Part shown: positions 9,474 through 17,443 of the stretch, piece by piece
Position numbering within the stretch: position 1 is the stretch's first letter
Layout: the number at the start of each line of letters is the position of its first letter
Origin: Conexibacter sp.
GTDB lineage: Bacteria > Actinomycetota > Thermoleophilia > Solirubrobacterales > Solirubrobacteraceae
Length of the DNA: 55,395 nucleotides
Reading direction: 5' to 3'
Assembly (NCBI GenBank): GCA_025964325.1
Contig: JAOPZA010000091.1
Coordinates: 1-55,395, forward strand
Notes under the pieces: generated by a model
Seen by the model: the letters and a program-made list of their open reading frames with translations, nothing else
The model's database searches: none
What the model was told of the DNA's origin: nothing
Program-made: the position numbers and the translations under genes

Positions 9474-9490
9474 GGTGAGGACACCTCACC
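9474..9490. promoter_or_regulatory. Candidate operator C: perfect 7-bp inverted repeat before the Mo oxidoreductase
   Basis: The sequence is GGTGAGG-ACA-CCTCACC, a perfect inverted repeat ending 24 bp before the ATG at 9515. It matches palindrome A at 1024-1040 in 15 of 17 positions. The location just upstream of the start fits a repressor site or an mRNA hairpin. Confidence 0.5.
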
Positions 9491-9514
9491 TGGGTCGGGA
9501 CGAACCTGCGGCCC

Positions 9515-12112
9515 ATGAAGCTTGTCGTCAACGGCGCCGACGTCGAGGTCGACGACCGACACGCGAAGACCCCGCTGCTGTGGGTGCTCCGGGACGTCCT
9601 TGGCCTGCATGGCACGAAGTTCGGCTGCGGAGCCGGCTTCTGCGCGGCCTGCACGGTATTGATCGACGGACACAATCAGAAGTCGTGTCAGACAGCGACC
9701 GAGAGGGCGGTCGGGAAGGCCGTCACCACAGTCGAGGGAGCCTCCGGTCCGGTCATCGACGCCGTCCGCAGCGCCTGGCACCGCGGCAACGTAGTGCAAT
9801 GCGGGTACTGCCAGCCCGGGCAGACGCTGGCCGCGGTGTCGCTGCTCGAGTCAGTCGCGTCCCCTGACGACGCGAAGATCGACGAGTGGATGAGCGGGAA
9901 CCTGTGCAGGTGCGGGACCTATCCGCGGATCCGAGCCGCGATCCACGACGCCGCGCTCACGCTCACCGCCGGCCCTGAGCCCGATCCGCTCACGGCTCCG
10001 GCAGAGCCGGAGTTCCGGCGGCTGACCCCGGAGGAGGTCGCCGACCCGGTGCACCCGTACATCCGGATCCGCGAGGACGGGACGATCGTTGCGTACTCGA
10101 GCCAGATCGAGATGGGTCAGGGGGTTCACACGGGGCTGGCGACGATCGTCGCCGAGGAACTCGACGCCGACTTCGACTCGGTCCGGGTCGTCAACGCCTC
10201 AAACGGGGGCGGGCCGCCCCGCGACGTCTACGGGAATCCGGACGCCGGCGGCGTATTGCAGCTCACAGGGGGCTCCAACTCGACGAAGGGCTTCTGGGTT
10301 CGCTACCGCGTGGTGGCAGCCCAAGCCCGGGCCCGGCTCGCCGCCGCCGCAGCGCAGGAGTGGAACGTGCCCGTCGACGAGATCGAGTTCGACCGCGGGA
10401 TCATGCATCACGCGGGCGGGATGGAGGCGACGTTCGGGCAGTTGGCCGCGCGTGCCGAGCAGCTGCCGGTTCCAGAAGGCGTCGAGCCAAAGGACGCCGC
10501 CGACTACAAGCTGATCGCCACCGAGGGTCGGCTGCGGGTCGACTCGGTGCAGAAGATCCTCGGCGCTACCCGGTTCACGATCGACGTAAGCGTCCCCGGG
10601 ATGTTGACCGCGGTCGTGCTCCACCCACCCCGGTTCGGCGCGAAGGTCGCTTCGGTGGACGATCACGCGGCGCTGGCCGAGCCAGGCGTCGTCGCGGTCG
10701 TTGCGATCGAGGAGGGCGTCGCCGTCGTCGGCGAGACGGTCGCCGACGTCCAGCGTGGGCTGCGCGCGTTGGTCGTCGACTGGGACGACAGCGACGCCGA
10801 GCGCCGGAGCTCGGCCGAGCTGCTTGCCGAGCATATGCGGTTGCTGGAGACCGGCGAGCAGTCAGTGGTCGCGCGGGACGACGGCAGTGCGGAGAAGGTG
10901 CTCGAAGCCGCAACGACGGTTGTCGACGGCACGTACACGCTGCCATATCTGGCTCACGCGACGATGGAGCCGAACAACGCGGCGTGCCGGATGCGCGACG
11001 ACGGCGTGCTCGAGGTCTGGGCCAGCACCGAGTCGCCTGAGTACACGCGGATGTCGGCCTCGGAAGCCGGCGGCATCGACAAGGAGCAGGTCGAAGTACA
11101 CGTCAGCTTTGCCGGGGGATCGTTCGGGCTCCACAGCAGCTCCGAGCGAGACCCCACGACCGAGGCCGTACACGTCGCACGCGCGCTCAGCTGGAAGTAC
11201 CCCATCAAGGTCCAGTCGCTCCGCGAGGAGGACTTCAAGACGGGCCGCTACCGCGCGATGGCCGTCCATCGAGTCCGGGCCGGAGCCGACGCAGAAGGCC
11301 ACCTGACGGCATACCACCAGCAGATCGTGGCCGAGCCGACATCGACGAACCTCCCGTTCGTGCGCGACGTCATGTTCACCGGGGGCGTGGACTTCTTCAC
11401 GACGACGGGCGCGGCCGACCCTCCCTACGAGCTCGAGAACTTCAAGCTCGAATCAACGAACTTCGAGTCCGGCGTCCCGACGATGGTGTGGCGATCGGTC
11501 GGTAACTCGCACACAGAGTTCGCGCGCGAATCGGCGATCGACGAGCTCGCGATCGCTGTCCGCCGCGACCCCGTCGACCTGCGACGCGACCTGCTCGCCG
11601 GCAACCCGCGAACGCTGCGCGCACTGGAGCTGGCGGCCGAGATCGCCGACTGGGGCACCCCGCTTCCGGAAGGTCGCGCGCGCGGGATCGCATGCTCCAG
11701 CTTTCTCAGCCACAGCGCCCAGGTGACCGACATCTCGCTCGACGCCCGCGAGCGCGTCCACATCGATCGGATCGTGTTCGCCCTCGACTGCGGCATCACC
11801 ATCAACCCGGACCTGATCCGCGCCCAAGTGGAAGGCGGGCTGCTGTTCGGGCTGAGCGCCGCCGCCTGGGGCGAGGTCCTGCTCGGCGACGGCGGCGAGA
11901 TCGTCACCCAAAACTTCGACCGCTACCCGATCATGCGGATGCGCTCGGTCCCCTCGATCGAGGTGCACCTGATCGATTCGACCGAGCCGCCGACCGGCGT
12001 CGGCGAGGTCAGCGTCCCATCCGCCGCACCGGCACTGACCAACGCCATCGCGGCCCTCACCGGCACACGAGTCCGTCAGCTCCCCATCAACGACACAGTC
12101 AAGATCGCCTAG
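9515..12112 (+). CDS. Single-chain molybdopterin oxidoreductase: 2Fe-2S small subunit fused to large subunit (IorAB-like)
   Basis: Xanthine-oxidase-family hydroxylase/dehydrogenase of 865 residues. Residues 1-160 are a complete small subunit with the plant-type 2Fe-2S cluster ligands Cys38, Cys43, Cys46 and Cys58 and the second cluster ligands Cys96, Cys99, Cys131 and Cys133 (CGYCQPG, CRCGTY). Residues from about 175 are a molybdopterin cytosine dinucleotide-binding large subunit of the isoquinoline 1-oxidoreductase IorB type: HATMEPNNA, GGSFGLH, and the catalytic Glu in GVGEVSVPS near the C-terminus. No FAD subunit is present, as in IorAB-type enzymes that pass electrons to other acceptors. 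The fusion of the normally separate IorA and IorB chains is unusual. The substrate is probably a heteroaromatic or aldehyde, but this is inferred. An XdhC remnant follows. Confidence 0.88.
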   Translation: MKLVVNGADVEVDDRHAKTPLLWVLRDVLGLHGTKFGCGAGFCAACTVLIDGHNQKSCQTATERAVGKAVTTVEGASGPVIDAVRSAWHRGNVVQCGYCQPGQTLAAVSLLESVASPDDAKIDEWMSGNLCRCGTYPRIRAAIHDAALTLTAGPEPDPLTAPAEPEFRRLTPEEVADPVHPYIRIREDGTIVAYSSQIEMGQGVHTGLATIVAEELDADFDSVRVVNASNGGGPPRDVYGNPDAGGVLQLTGGSNSTKGFWVRYRVVAAQARARLAAAAAQEWNVPVDEIEFDRGIMHHAGGMEATFGQLAARAEQLPVPEGVEPKDAADYKLIATEGRLRVDSVQKILGATRFTIDVSVPGMLTAVVLHPPRFGAKVASVDDHAALAEPGVVAVVAIEEGVAVVGETVADVQRGLRALVVDWDDSDAERRSSAELLAEHMRLLETGEQSVVARDDGSAEKVLEAATTVVDGTYTLPYLAHATMEPNNAACRMRDDGVLEVWASTESPEYTRMSASEAGGIDKEQVEVHVSFAGGSFGLHSSSERDPTTEAVHVARALSWKYPIKVQSLREEDFKTGRYRAMAVHRVRAGADAEGHLTAYHQQIVAEPTSTNLPFVRDVMFTGGVDFFTTTGAADPPYELENFKLESTNFESGVPTMVWRSVGNSHTEFARESAIDELAIAVRRDPVDLRRDLLAGNPRTLRALELAAEIADWGTPLPEGRARGIACSSFLSHSAQVTDISLDARERVHIDRIVFALDCGITINPDLIRAQVEGGLLFGLSAAAWGEVLLGDGGEIVTQNFDRYPIMRMRSVPSIEVHLIDSTEPPTGVGEVSVPSAAPALTNAIAALTGTRVRQLPINDTVKIA

Positions 12113-12187
12113 GAGGAACCGACGGGACCCACGCCACGATCGACTTCGACGGCACGCTCGCCAACTGAGCCCGCCCGACACGCTCGG

Positions 12188-12379
12188 ATGAGAGACGTTG
12201 TGGAGGAGGTCGGGCGCTGGGCAGTCCGCCGCGATCGGATCGCGATCGCGATGGTCGTCGGCGCGGAGCGTTCAGCTCCCCGCCCGCTCGGGACGAAGAT
12301 GCCGATCAACGATCGGGGCGAGATCGCGAGCGCGGTCAGGACTCGCTCGCACACCTCCAACACCCGAACCACGTATTGA
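12188..12379 (+). pseudogene. Truncated XdhC/CoxI-like molybdenum cofactor insertion factor
   Basis: The first ~50 codons after ATG 12188 match the XdhC N-terminus pattern: MRDVVEEVGRWAV, then IAIAMVVGAERSAPRPLGTKM, then a GEIASAV end where relatives continue with a GSVSGGCVE motif. Here the sequence degenerates and stops at 12377-12379, and the rest of the ~250-residue protein is absent. XdhC loads sulfurated cofactor into the adjacent enzyme type, so its presence beside the oxidoreductase is expected and its loss is notable. A strong unused AGGAGG at 12112-12117 sits directly after the oxidoreductase stop, hinting at a deletion of the intergenic region too. The gap 12113-12187 shows nothing else. 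Confidence 0.6.
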
Positions 12380-12403
12380 TCATCAGCGCCGCGGGGAACG
12401 GCG

Positions 12404-13414
12404 CTAGCTCGGCAGCGTTCGCGGCAGCCCGAAGTACGGCAGCACGCCGTTGTCGCCGAAGCGCGTGATGGCGCTGATCGCCTCGCCTTCCACGGTGAGC
12501 ACGAACAGGCCACTGGCGCGCGCGACGCCGGCGTGGGGGTCGCTGAGGTAGTAGCCGAACGCCGGCTGGCCGTTCGCTCGCGTGGGGACCAGGCGGATGC
12601 CGCCCCCGCTGCACCAGATCCCCCGCGTCCGGAGGAACTCGGCGATCGCGGGCCGGCCCTGGTACTCATGCGGCGCGGGCGGCATCCGGATCCACGCGTC
12701 CTCCGTCAGCAGCGCCACCACGGCGTCGATGTCGCCGCGCTCGAAGGCGTCGCCGAAGCGTGAGAGCAGCGCGCGCTCGGCCGGCGAGTCGGGCAGGCTG
12801 GACCCGCCAGGACGCTCCGGCATCGCCTCGATCGAGGCCCGCGCCCGCTGCAGTGCGCTGTTGACGGACGCCTCCGTGCTGTCGACCATCTCCGCCACCT
12901 CGGCGGCGCGGTATCCGAGCACGTCGCGCAGCACCAGCACCGCGCGCTGCTGGGGCGTCATCCGTTGCAGGCACGAGACGAACGCGAGCCCCACGGCCTC
13001 CTTCGTCTCGTACCGGGCGTCGGGCCCCTCGGCCCGATCCGGGAGGCCCTCGAGCAGCGCGTCGGGATAGGGCTGAAGCCAGATCGGCTCGCCCCAGCGG
13101 CTCGGCTCGGGCGCGCCCGCAGGAGGGTTAGAGCCGAGCACGTTCTGGGGTCCCCGGCCGCTGTCGCGCAGCGCGTTGAGGCAGCGGTTCGTGGCGATCC
13201 GGTACAGCCACGAGCGCAGCGACGCCCGGCCCTCGAAGTCGACCAGCCCGCGCCAGGCGGCCAGCAGGGTCTCCTGGACCATGTCCTCGGCGTCCTGCAC
13301 CGAGCCCAGAATCCGGTAGCAGTGCACCTGCAGCTCCCGGCGATGCGGGTCGGTCAGCGCCCGGAAGGCTTCCTCGTCGCCCGCGCGGGCACGCTCGAGC
13401 GTGGCGTCGGTCAT
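12404..13414 (-). CDS. ECF RNA polymerase sigma factor, SigX5/TIGR02960-like, with SnoaL-like tail
   Basis: Extracytoplasmic-function sigma factor of 336 residues. Start ATG 13412-13414 lies behind a clear GGGAG; an in-frame GTG at 13495 is less likely. Sigma region 2 spans about residues 10-85 (HRRELQVHCYRILGSVQDAEDMVQETL) and region 4 about 135-195 (LPxx-type QQRAVLVLRDVLGY, then EVAEMVDSTEASVNSAL). Residues 210-330 form a SnoaL/NTF2-like domain (FGDAFERGDIDAVVALLTEDA), the built-in regulatory tail of this sigma group, which lacks a membrane anti-sigma factor. It is divergent from a DHA2 exporter across 111 bp, so it probably controls itself and that exporter. Confidence 0.88.
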   Translation of the reverse strand: MTDATLERARAGDEEAFRALTDPHRRELQVHCYRILGSVQDAEDMVQETLLAAWRGLVDFEGRASLRSWLYRIATNRCLNALRDSGRGPQNVLGSNPPAGAPEPSRWGEPIWLQPYPDALLEGLPDRAEGPDARYETKEAVGLAFVSCLQRMTPQQRAVLVLRDVLGYRAAEVAEMVDSTEASVNSALQRARASIEAMPERPGGSSLPDSPAERALLSRFGDAFERGDIDAVVALLTEDAWIRMPPAPHEYQGRPAIAEFLRTRGIWCSGGGIRLVPTRANGQPAFGYYLSDPHAGVARASGLFVLTVEGEAISAITRFGDNGVLPYFGLPRTLPS

Positions 13415-13463
13415 CGGTTGATTCTCCCAAGGTCTGAGGCCTCCTCGTGCATCGAGACGTAGA

Positions 13464-13517
13464 GACACCGGCGGACCGCGAAACTCATCGCTCAATCAGC
13501 GCGGTCGGCCGGTGTCT
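13464..13517. promoter_or_regulatory. Inverted repeat in the sigma factor/exporter divergent promoter
   Basis: A perfect 10-bp inverted repeat, AGACACCGGC at 13464-13473 and GCCGGTGTCT at 13508-13517, sits in the gap between the sigma gene (start 13414) and the exporter (start 13526). The exporter has no clear ribosome site. The second arm lies only 8 bp before its ATG, so the repeat could be an operator or part of a leader structure. Confidence 0.35.
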
Positions 13518-13525
13518 GTACCGAC

Positions 13526-14920
13526 ATGACCTCAAAACAGAGATGGCTCCTCGCCCTGGCCGCCCTGGCCGCGTTCATGACGTCGCTCGACACGCTCGTG
13601 GTGACGACCGCCCTGAGCACCATCCGGCGTGATCTCGGCGCTTCGGTCGAGCAGCTCGAGTGGACGGTGAACGCCTACAACCTCAGCTTCGCCGTGCTGC
13701 TGATGACCGCGGCCGCGCTCGGCGACCGCTTCGGCCGCCGCCGGCTCTTCGCGGCCGGCATCGGCCTGTTCGTGCTCGCCTCGGCCGCGTGCGCGCTCGC
13801 AACGTCGGTCGGCGTGCTGATCGCCGCACGCGCGGTGCAGGGCGCGGGCGCCGCGATGGTGACCACCCTCGCGCTCGCGCTCGTGGGCGCGGCGTTCCCG
13901 CCGGAGCGCCGCGGGTCGGCGCTGGGCATCTTCTTCGCCGTCAACGGCCTGGCCGTGGCCGGCGGCCCGCTCGTCGGCGGCGCCGTCACCCAGGGGATCG
14001 CCTGGGAGTGGATCTTCTGGCTCAACGTGCCGATCGGCCTCGCGCTGATCCCGCTGGTCCTGACTCGCATCCCGGAGAGCCGCGGCCCGGACTCACGCGT
14101 GGACCTGCCCGGCCTGGCGCTGGTGAGCGGCGGAGTGCTCGGCGTGGTGTGGGCGCTCGTGCGCGGGAACAGCGCGGGATGGGCCAGCGCCGAGGTGCTG
14201 GGCGCGTTCGTCGGGGGCCTGGGCCTGCTGGCCGCGTTCGTCGGCTTGGAGCTGCGCACGCGGACGCCGATGCTGCCGATGCACTACTTCCGCTCGCGTG
14301 CCTTCTCGGCCGGCAACGCCGCGATCTTCTGCGCGGTCGGCTCGCTGTTCTGCGCCGTGTTCTTCATGTCCCAGTTCCTGCAGGCGGGGCTCGGCTACGG
14401 GCCCCTGGACGCCGGCCTGCGGCTGCTGCCCTGGACGGCGACCCTGTTCTTCGTCGCCCCGGTTGCCGGGAAGCTCGTCGACCGCTTCGGCGAGCGCCCC
14501 TTCCTCGTGGCCGGGCCGCTGCTCCAGGCCGTGGGGATGGCGTGGGTCGCCCTGATCGCGCACGCCGGCATGGACTACGCGCAGATGATCCCGCCGCTGA
14601 TGGTCGCGGGCGTCGGGATCTCGATGTCCTTCCCCGCCGCGCAGAACTCCGTCGTGGGGTCGGTGCCGCCCGAGGCGATCGGCAAGGCCGCGGGCACCAA
14701 CAGCACGATGCGCGAGCTGGGCGGCGTGCTCGGCATCGCGCTCGGCGTCGCGGCGTTCGCCGCAGCAGGAAGCTACGCTTCGCCGGCCCAGTTCAGCGAC
14801 GGCTTCGTGGCGGCGATGGGCGTGGCGTCCGGCTTGTCCCTGCTCGCCGCGCTGGCCGGCGCGGCGCTGCCGGCGCGAGCGGCGACCGGGGCGCTGGAGC
14901 AGGCGCCGGAAGCGGGGTGA
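13526..14920 (+). CDS. MFS exporter, DHA2 family
   Basis: Proton-coupled multidrug-type exporter of 464 residues in the cytoplasmic membrane. The first helix carries the DHA2 signature (FMTSLDTLVVTTALSTI). The motif-A loop is ALGDRFGRRRLFAAG, and helix 5 has GLAVAGGPLVGGAV. Length and hydrophobicity suggest 12-14 helices. It is divergent from the SigX5-like sigma factor and followed at 87 bp by a cupin gene in the same direction. The stop codon TGA is the first base triplet of a short direct repeat. The substrate is unknown. Confidence 0.88.
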   Translation: MTSKQRWLLALAALAAFMTSLDTLVVTTALSTIRRDLGASVEQLEWTVNAYNLSFAVLLMTAAALGDRFGRRRLFAAGIGLFVLASAACALATSVGVLIAARAVQGAGAAMVTTLALALVGAAFPPERRGSALGIFFAVNGLAVAGGPLVGGAVTQGIAWEWIFWLNVPIGLALIPLVLTRIPESRGPDSRVDLPGLALVSGGVLGVVWALVRGNSAGWASAEVLGAFVGGLGLLAAFVGLELRTRTPMLPMHYFRSRAFSAGNAAIFCAVGSLFCAVFFMSQFLQAGLGYGPLDAGLRLLPWTATLFFVAPVAGKLVDRFGERPFLVAGPLLQAVGMAWVALIAHAGMDYAQMIPPLMVAGVGISMSFPAAQNSVVGSVPPEAIGKAAGTNSTMRELGGVLGIALGVAAFAAAGSYASPAQFSDGFVAAMGVASGLSLLAALAGAALPARAATGALEQAPEAG

Positions 14921-14959
14921 CTGACCTACCGCACCGCGAGCTGACTGACCTACCGCACC
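14918..14959 (+). repeat. 18-bp direct repeat, 24-bp period
   Basis: TGACTGACCTACCGCACC occurs at 14918-14935 and again at 14942-14959, separated by six bases. The first copy includes the exporter's stop codon. This looks like a local slippage duplication between the exporter and the cupin gene. Confidence 0.8.
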
Positions 14960-15007
14960 CACGAGTGAGCTCGTCAACTGAGCGCATCGCCGACAGAAGG
15001 AGAACAG

Positions 15008-15394
15008 ATGGCAACGCCGTTCACCCATAGGAAGCTCACCGACGTCAAGGACTCGGCCCCCGACTTCGGCGTCACCGGCGCCGAGGTGCGCTTCGCCAAG
15101 GACGACATCGGCGGGGAGCAGACGGGGATCAGCCACCACCGGCTCGAGCCCAACATCCGCCAGCCCTTCGGGCACCGCCACGAGAAGGCCGAGGAGGTCT
15201 ACGTCGTGGTCGCCGGATCCGGGCGGATGAAGCTCGACGACGAGATCATCGAGATCGAGACGCTCGACGCGATCCGCGTCGCCCCGACCGTCACCCGCGG
15301 CTTCGAGGCCGGCACGGACGGCCTCGAGTTCATCGCCACGGGCGCGCGCCACGACGGGGACGGCGAGGTCATCCCGGGCTGGTGGGCCGAGTAG
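15008..15394 (+). CDS. Small cupin-domain protein
   Basis: Single-domain cupin of 128 residues starting at ATG 15008 behind a strong AGAAGGAGA. The two cupin motifs are recognisable: GHRHEKAEEVYVVVAGSGRM (motif 1 with His, His and Glu metal ligands near residues 58-65) and a shorter motif 2 around IEIETLDAIRVAPTVTRGF, where the usual His is not obvious. It probably binds a small ligand or metal, as sensor or isomerase. It sits between two drug-exporter genes, so a ligand-sensing or detoxification role is plausible but inferred. Confidence 0.8.
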   Translation: MATPFTHRKLTDVKDSAPDFGVTGAEVRFAKDDIGGEQTGISHHRLEPNIRQPFGHRHEKAEEVYVVVAGSGRMKLDDEIIEIETLDAIRVAPTVTRGFEAGTDGLEFIATGARHDGDGEVIPGWWAE

Positions 15395-15492
15395 CCGCGG
15401 CGATTCGCCTCGATGCCGGCGGTGACGACGCGCGGTGGCGAAATCCGTCGCGCGCCGGCCGCGGGCTCCAAGCCGCACGCACCGGATCTGAT

Positions 15493-15777
15493 GTGAGTAG
15501 CGTTTGCGGGATCGCGCACACCGGCGCCCGCATCTCCTACCTCACGCTGCGCGCCGGCACGCCGGTGTTCTCGAGCGACGGCAAGCGCCTCGGCGTTGTG
15601 CAGCGCGTGCGCGCCGACAACGCCACCAACCTGTTCGGCGGCATCGTCGTCGACACCCGCCTCGGCCCAGGCGGGCTGCGCTTCGTAGACGCCGCGCAGA
15701 TCGCGGGGATCTACGAGCGGGCGGTCGAGCTGACGCTCGACGCGCGCGAGGCCGAGCGACTCCCGCGGCCGAGCTGA
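15493..15777 (+). CDS. PRC-barrel-like small protein
   Basis: About 94 residues from GTG 15493. It matches the PRC-barrel pattern of a beta-strand-rich adaptor: AGTPVFSSDGKRLGVVQRV, then FGGIVVDTRLG, then FVDAAQIAGIYERAVELTL. Such domains occur in ribosome-maturation and photosystem adaptors and as free-standing actinobacterial proteins of unknown role. It is in the same direction as the cupin, after a 98-bp gap without visible features, and convergent with the next exporter. Confidence 0.65.
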   Translation: MSSVCGIAHTGARISYLTLRAGTPVFSSDGKRLGVVQRVRADNATNLFGGIVVDTRLGPGGLRFVDAAQIAGIYERAVELTLDAREAERLPRPS

Positions 15778-15843
15778 CGTCGGTTTCCGCCGCGGAGCGC
15801 GGCGAGGACCGCGTGCTGGGCCTCGCCGGCGCGGCGTCGTCGA

Positions 15844-17340
15844 TCAGCCCAGCTCGGCGGCGGCCGCCGGCCGCGGCGGCGCGCCCTCCTCGGCCGCGCT
15901 CTCCCCGCGCGTGTTCGTGGTGCGCAGCGCGAAGATGGCCGCGGCGGCGAGGCAGATGCTGCACGCCAGCAGCGCCCGCTGGAATCCGGCGGTCAGCGCC
16001 TCGGGCGACGGCGTGTGCGCCGCCAGCAGATCGTTCGTCCGTGCCGTCGCGAGTGCCGAGAAGGCCGCGAGCCCGAGGGCGCCTCCGACCTGCTGGGAGG
16101 CGTTCAGCAGCGCCGCGGCAAGACCGGCCTGCTCGGCCGGCACGCCGTCGTTGGCGGCCGTCGTGACCGCGACGAACACGGCACCCAGGCCGAACGAGGC
16201 GATCAGCAGGCCGGGCAGCATGTCGGCCACGTACGAACCGCCCACCGGCACGCGGGAGAGCCAGAAGACGCCGGCCGCCGCCAGCAGCGCGCCGGCGACC
16301 ATCACCGGCCGCGTCCCGATCCTCGCCAGCAGTTGCGAGGCGACGCCGGCGGCGATGCCGACGCCGAAGCACAACGGCAGATACGAGAGACCGGTCTCGA
16401 TCTGGGAGTAGCCGAGGACGTTCTGCATGTAGAGCGTCAGGAAGAAGAACATCGAGATGATCCCCGCGATGCCGATCAGCTGCGTGACGTCGGCCGCCGC
16501 CAGGCCCTTCACACGGAAGATCGACAGCGGCAGCAGCGGGTTGCTGCTGCGCTGCTCGTTGACGACGAACGCGACGACCAGCGCGAAGGCCCCGGCGAGG
16601 CCGCCGATCGTCCGCACCGCGCCCCAGCCGACATCGGGCGCCTTGACGAGCGTGTAGACGAGCAGCAGCATCCCGGCGGTGCTGAGGAACGCCCCGCGGA
16701 GATCGAGCTTGGTGAGGTCCGGACGGCGGCGATCGTCGGCGAACAGCCAGAGCATCGCCGCGAGCGCGAGCAGGCAGACCGGCTCGTTGACGAGCAGCAC
16801 CCAGCGCCAGCCCGGGCCCTCCGACAGCACGCCGCCCAGCAGCACGCCGACGGCGGAGGCCAGCCCGGCGACGCCGCCCCAGACGCCGAGCGCCTTGACG
16901 CGGTCGCTGCCGGTGAAGGTCGTCGTCAGCAGCGACAGCGCAGACGGCAGCATCATCGCGGCGCCGATCCCCTGTGCCAGCCGCGCCCCGACCAGCACCC
17001 CCGCGCTCGGCGCGAGGCCGCCGGTGAGCGACGACAACGCGAACAGGGTCGTGCCCGCGACGAGGATGCGGCGCCGTCCGAACAGGTCGGCGGCGCGACC
17101 GCCCAGGAGCATGAAGCCGCCGTACGTGAGCAGGTACCCGCTCAGCACCCACTGCAGGCTCTGCACCGAGAAGTGCAGGTCGCTGCGGATCGAGGGCAGG
17201 GCGACGTTGACGATCGAGGCGTCGACGAAGTCCAGGAACGCGACCGTGCAGAGCAGCGCGAGGATCAGCTTCCCGCGGCGGGTGGCGAGCGCGGATGGCG
17301 CACGCGTTCTCGTTGTCGGTGCAGCTGTCGTCGTTGCCAC
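15844..17340 (-). CDS. MFS exporter, DHA2 family, 14 TM
   Basis: DHA2 multidrug-type transporter of 498 residues. Helix 1 has FLDFVDASIVNVALPSI and the motif-A loop is GGRAADLFGRRRILVAG. A membrane-embedded centre with 14 predicted helices ends in an Ala/Glu/Pro-rich tail. The GTG at 17338-17340 lies 8 bases behind CGGAGG, which supports this start. It is divergent from an ECF41 sigma factor across about 100 bp, making it the natural candidate for control by that sigma. The substrate is unknown. Confidence 0.9.
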   Translation of the reverse strand: MATTTAAPTTRTRAPSALATRRGKLILALLCTVAFLDFVDASIVNVALPSIRSDLHFSVQSLQWVLSGYLLTYGGFMLLGGRAADLFGRRRILVAGTTLFALSSLTGGLAPSAGVLVGARLAQGIGAAMMLPSALSLLTTTFTGSDRVKALGVWGGVAGLASAVGVLLGGVLSEGPGWRWVLLVNEPVCLLALAAMLWLFADDRRRPDLTKLDLRGAFLSTAGMLLLVYTLVKAPDVGWGAVRTIGGLAGAFALVVAFVVNEQRSSNPLLPLSIFRVKGLAAADVTQLIGIAGIISMFFFLTLYMQNVLGYSQIETGLSYLPLCFGVGIAAGVASQLLARIGTRPVMVAGALLAAAGVFWLSRVPVGGSYVADMLPGLLIASFGLGAVFVAVTTAANDGVPAEQAGLAAALLNASQQVGGALGLAAFSALATARTNDLLAAHTPSPEALTAGFQRALLACSICLAAAAIFALRTTNTRGESAAEEGAPPRPAAAAELG

Positions 17341-17387
17341 GAGGTCATACCTCCGAAGTGGGAGCTGAGGGAGCTGACGAACGCGGT

Positions 17388-17414
17388 CGTCACATCGAGC
17401 GGGTGCGAGTCGTC
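17388..17414 (+). promoter_or_regulatory. ECF41-type promoter upstream of the ECF41 sigma gene
   Basis: The -35 is CGTCACA at 17388-17394 and the -10 is CGTC at 17411-17414, with a 16-bp spacer. The published ECF41 consensus is TGTCACA plus CGTC with a similar spacer, so six of seven -35 bases and all -10 bases match. It lies about 30 bp before the sigma gene start, which fits positive autoregulation. Confidence 0.7.
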
Positions 17415-17443
17415 ACCCCTTTGACGACAGGCGACGACAGGAT

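Noticed and set aside
12114-12168. Short frame ending ATIDFDGTLAN after the oxidoreductase
   Set aside because: Only ~15 codons with no start; looks like HAD-type sequence by chance.
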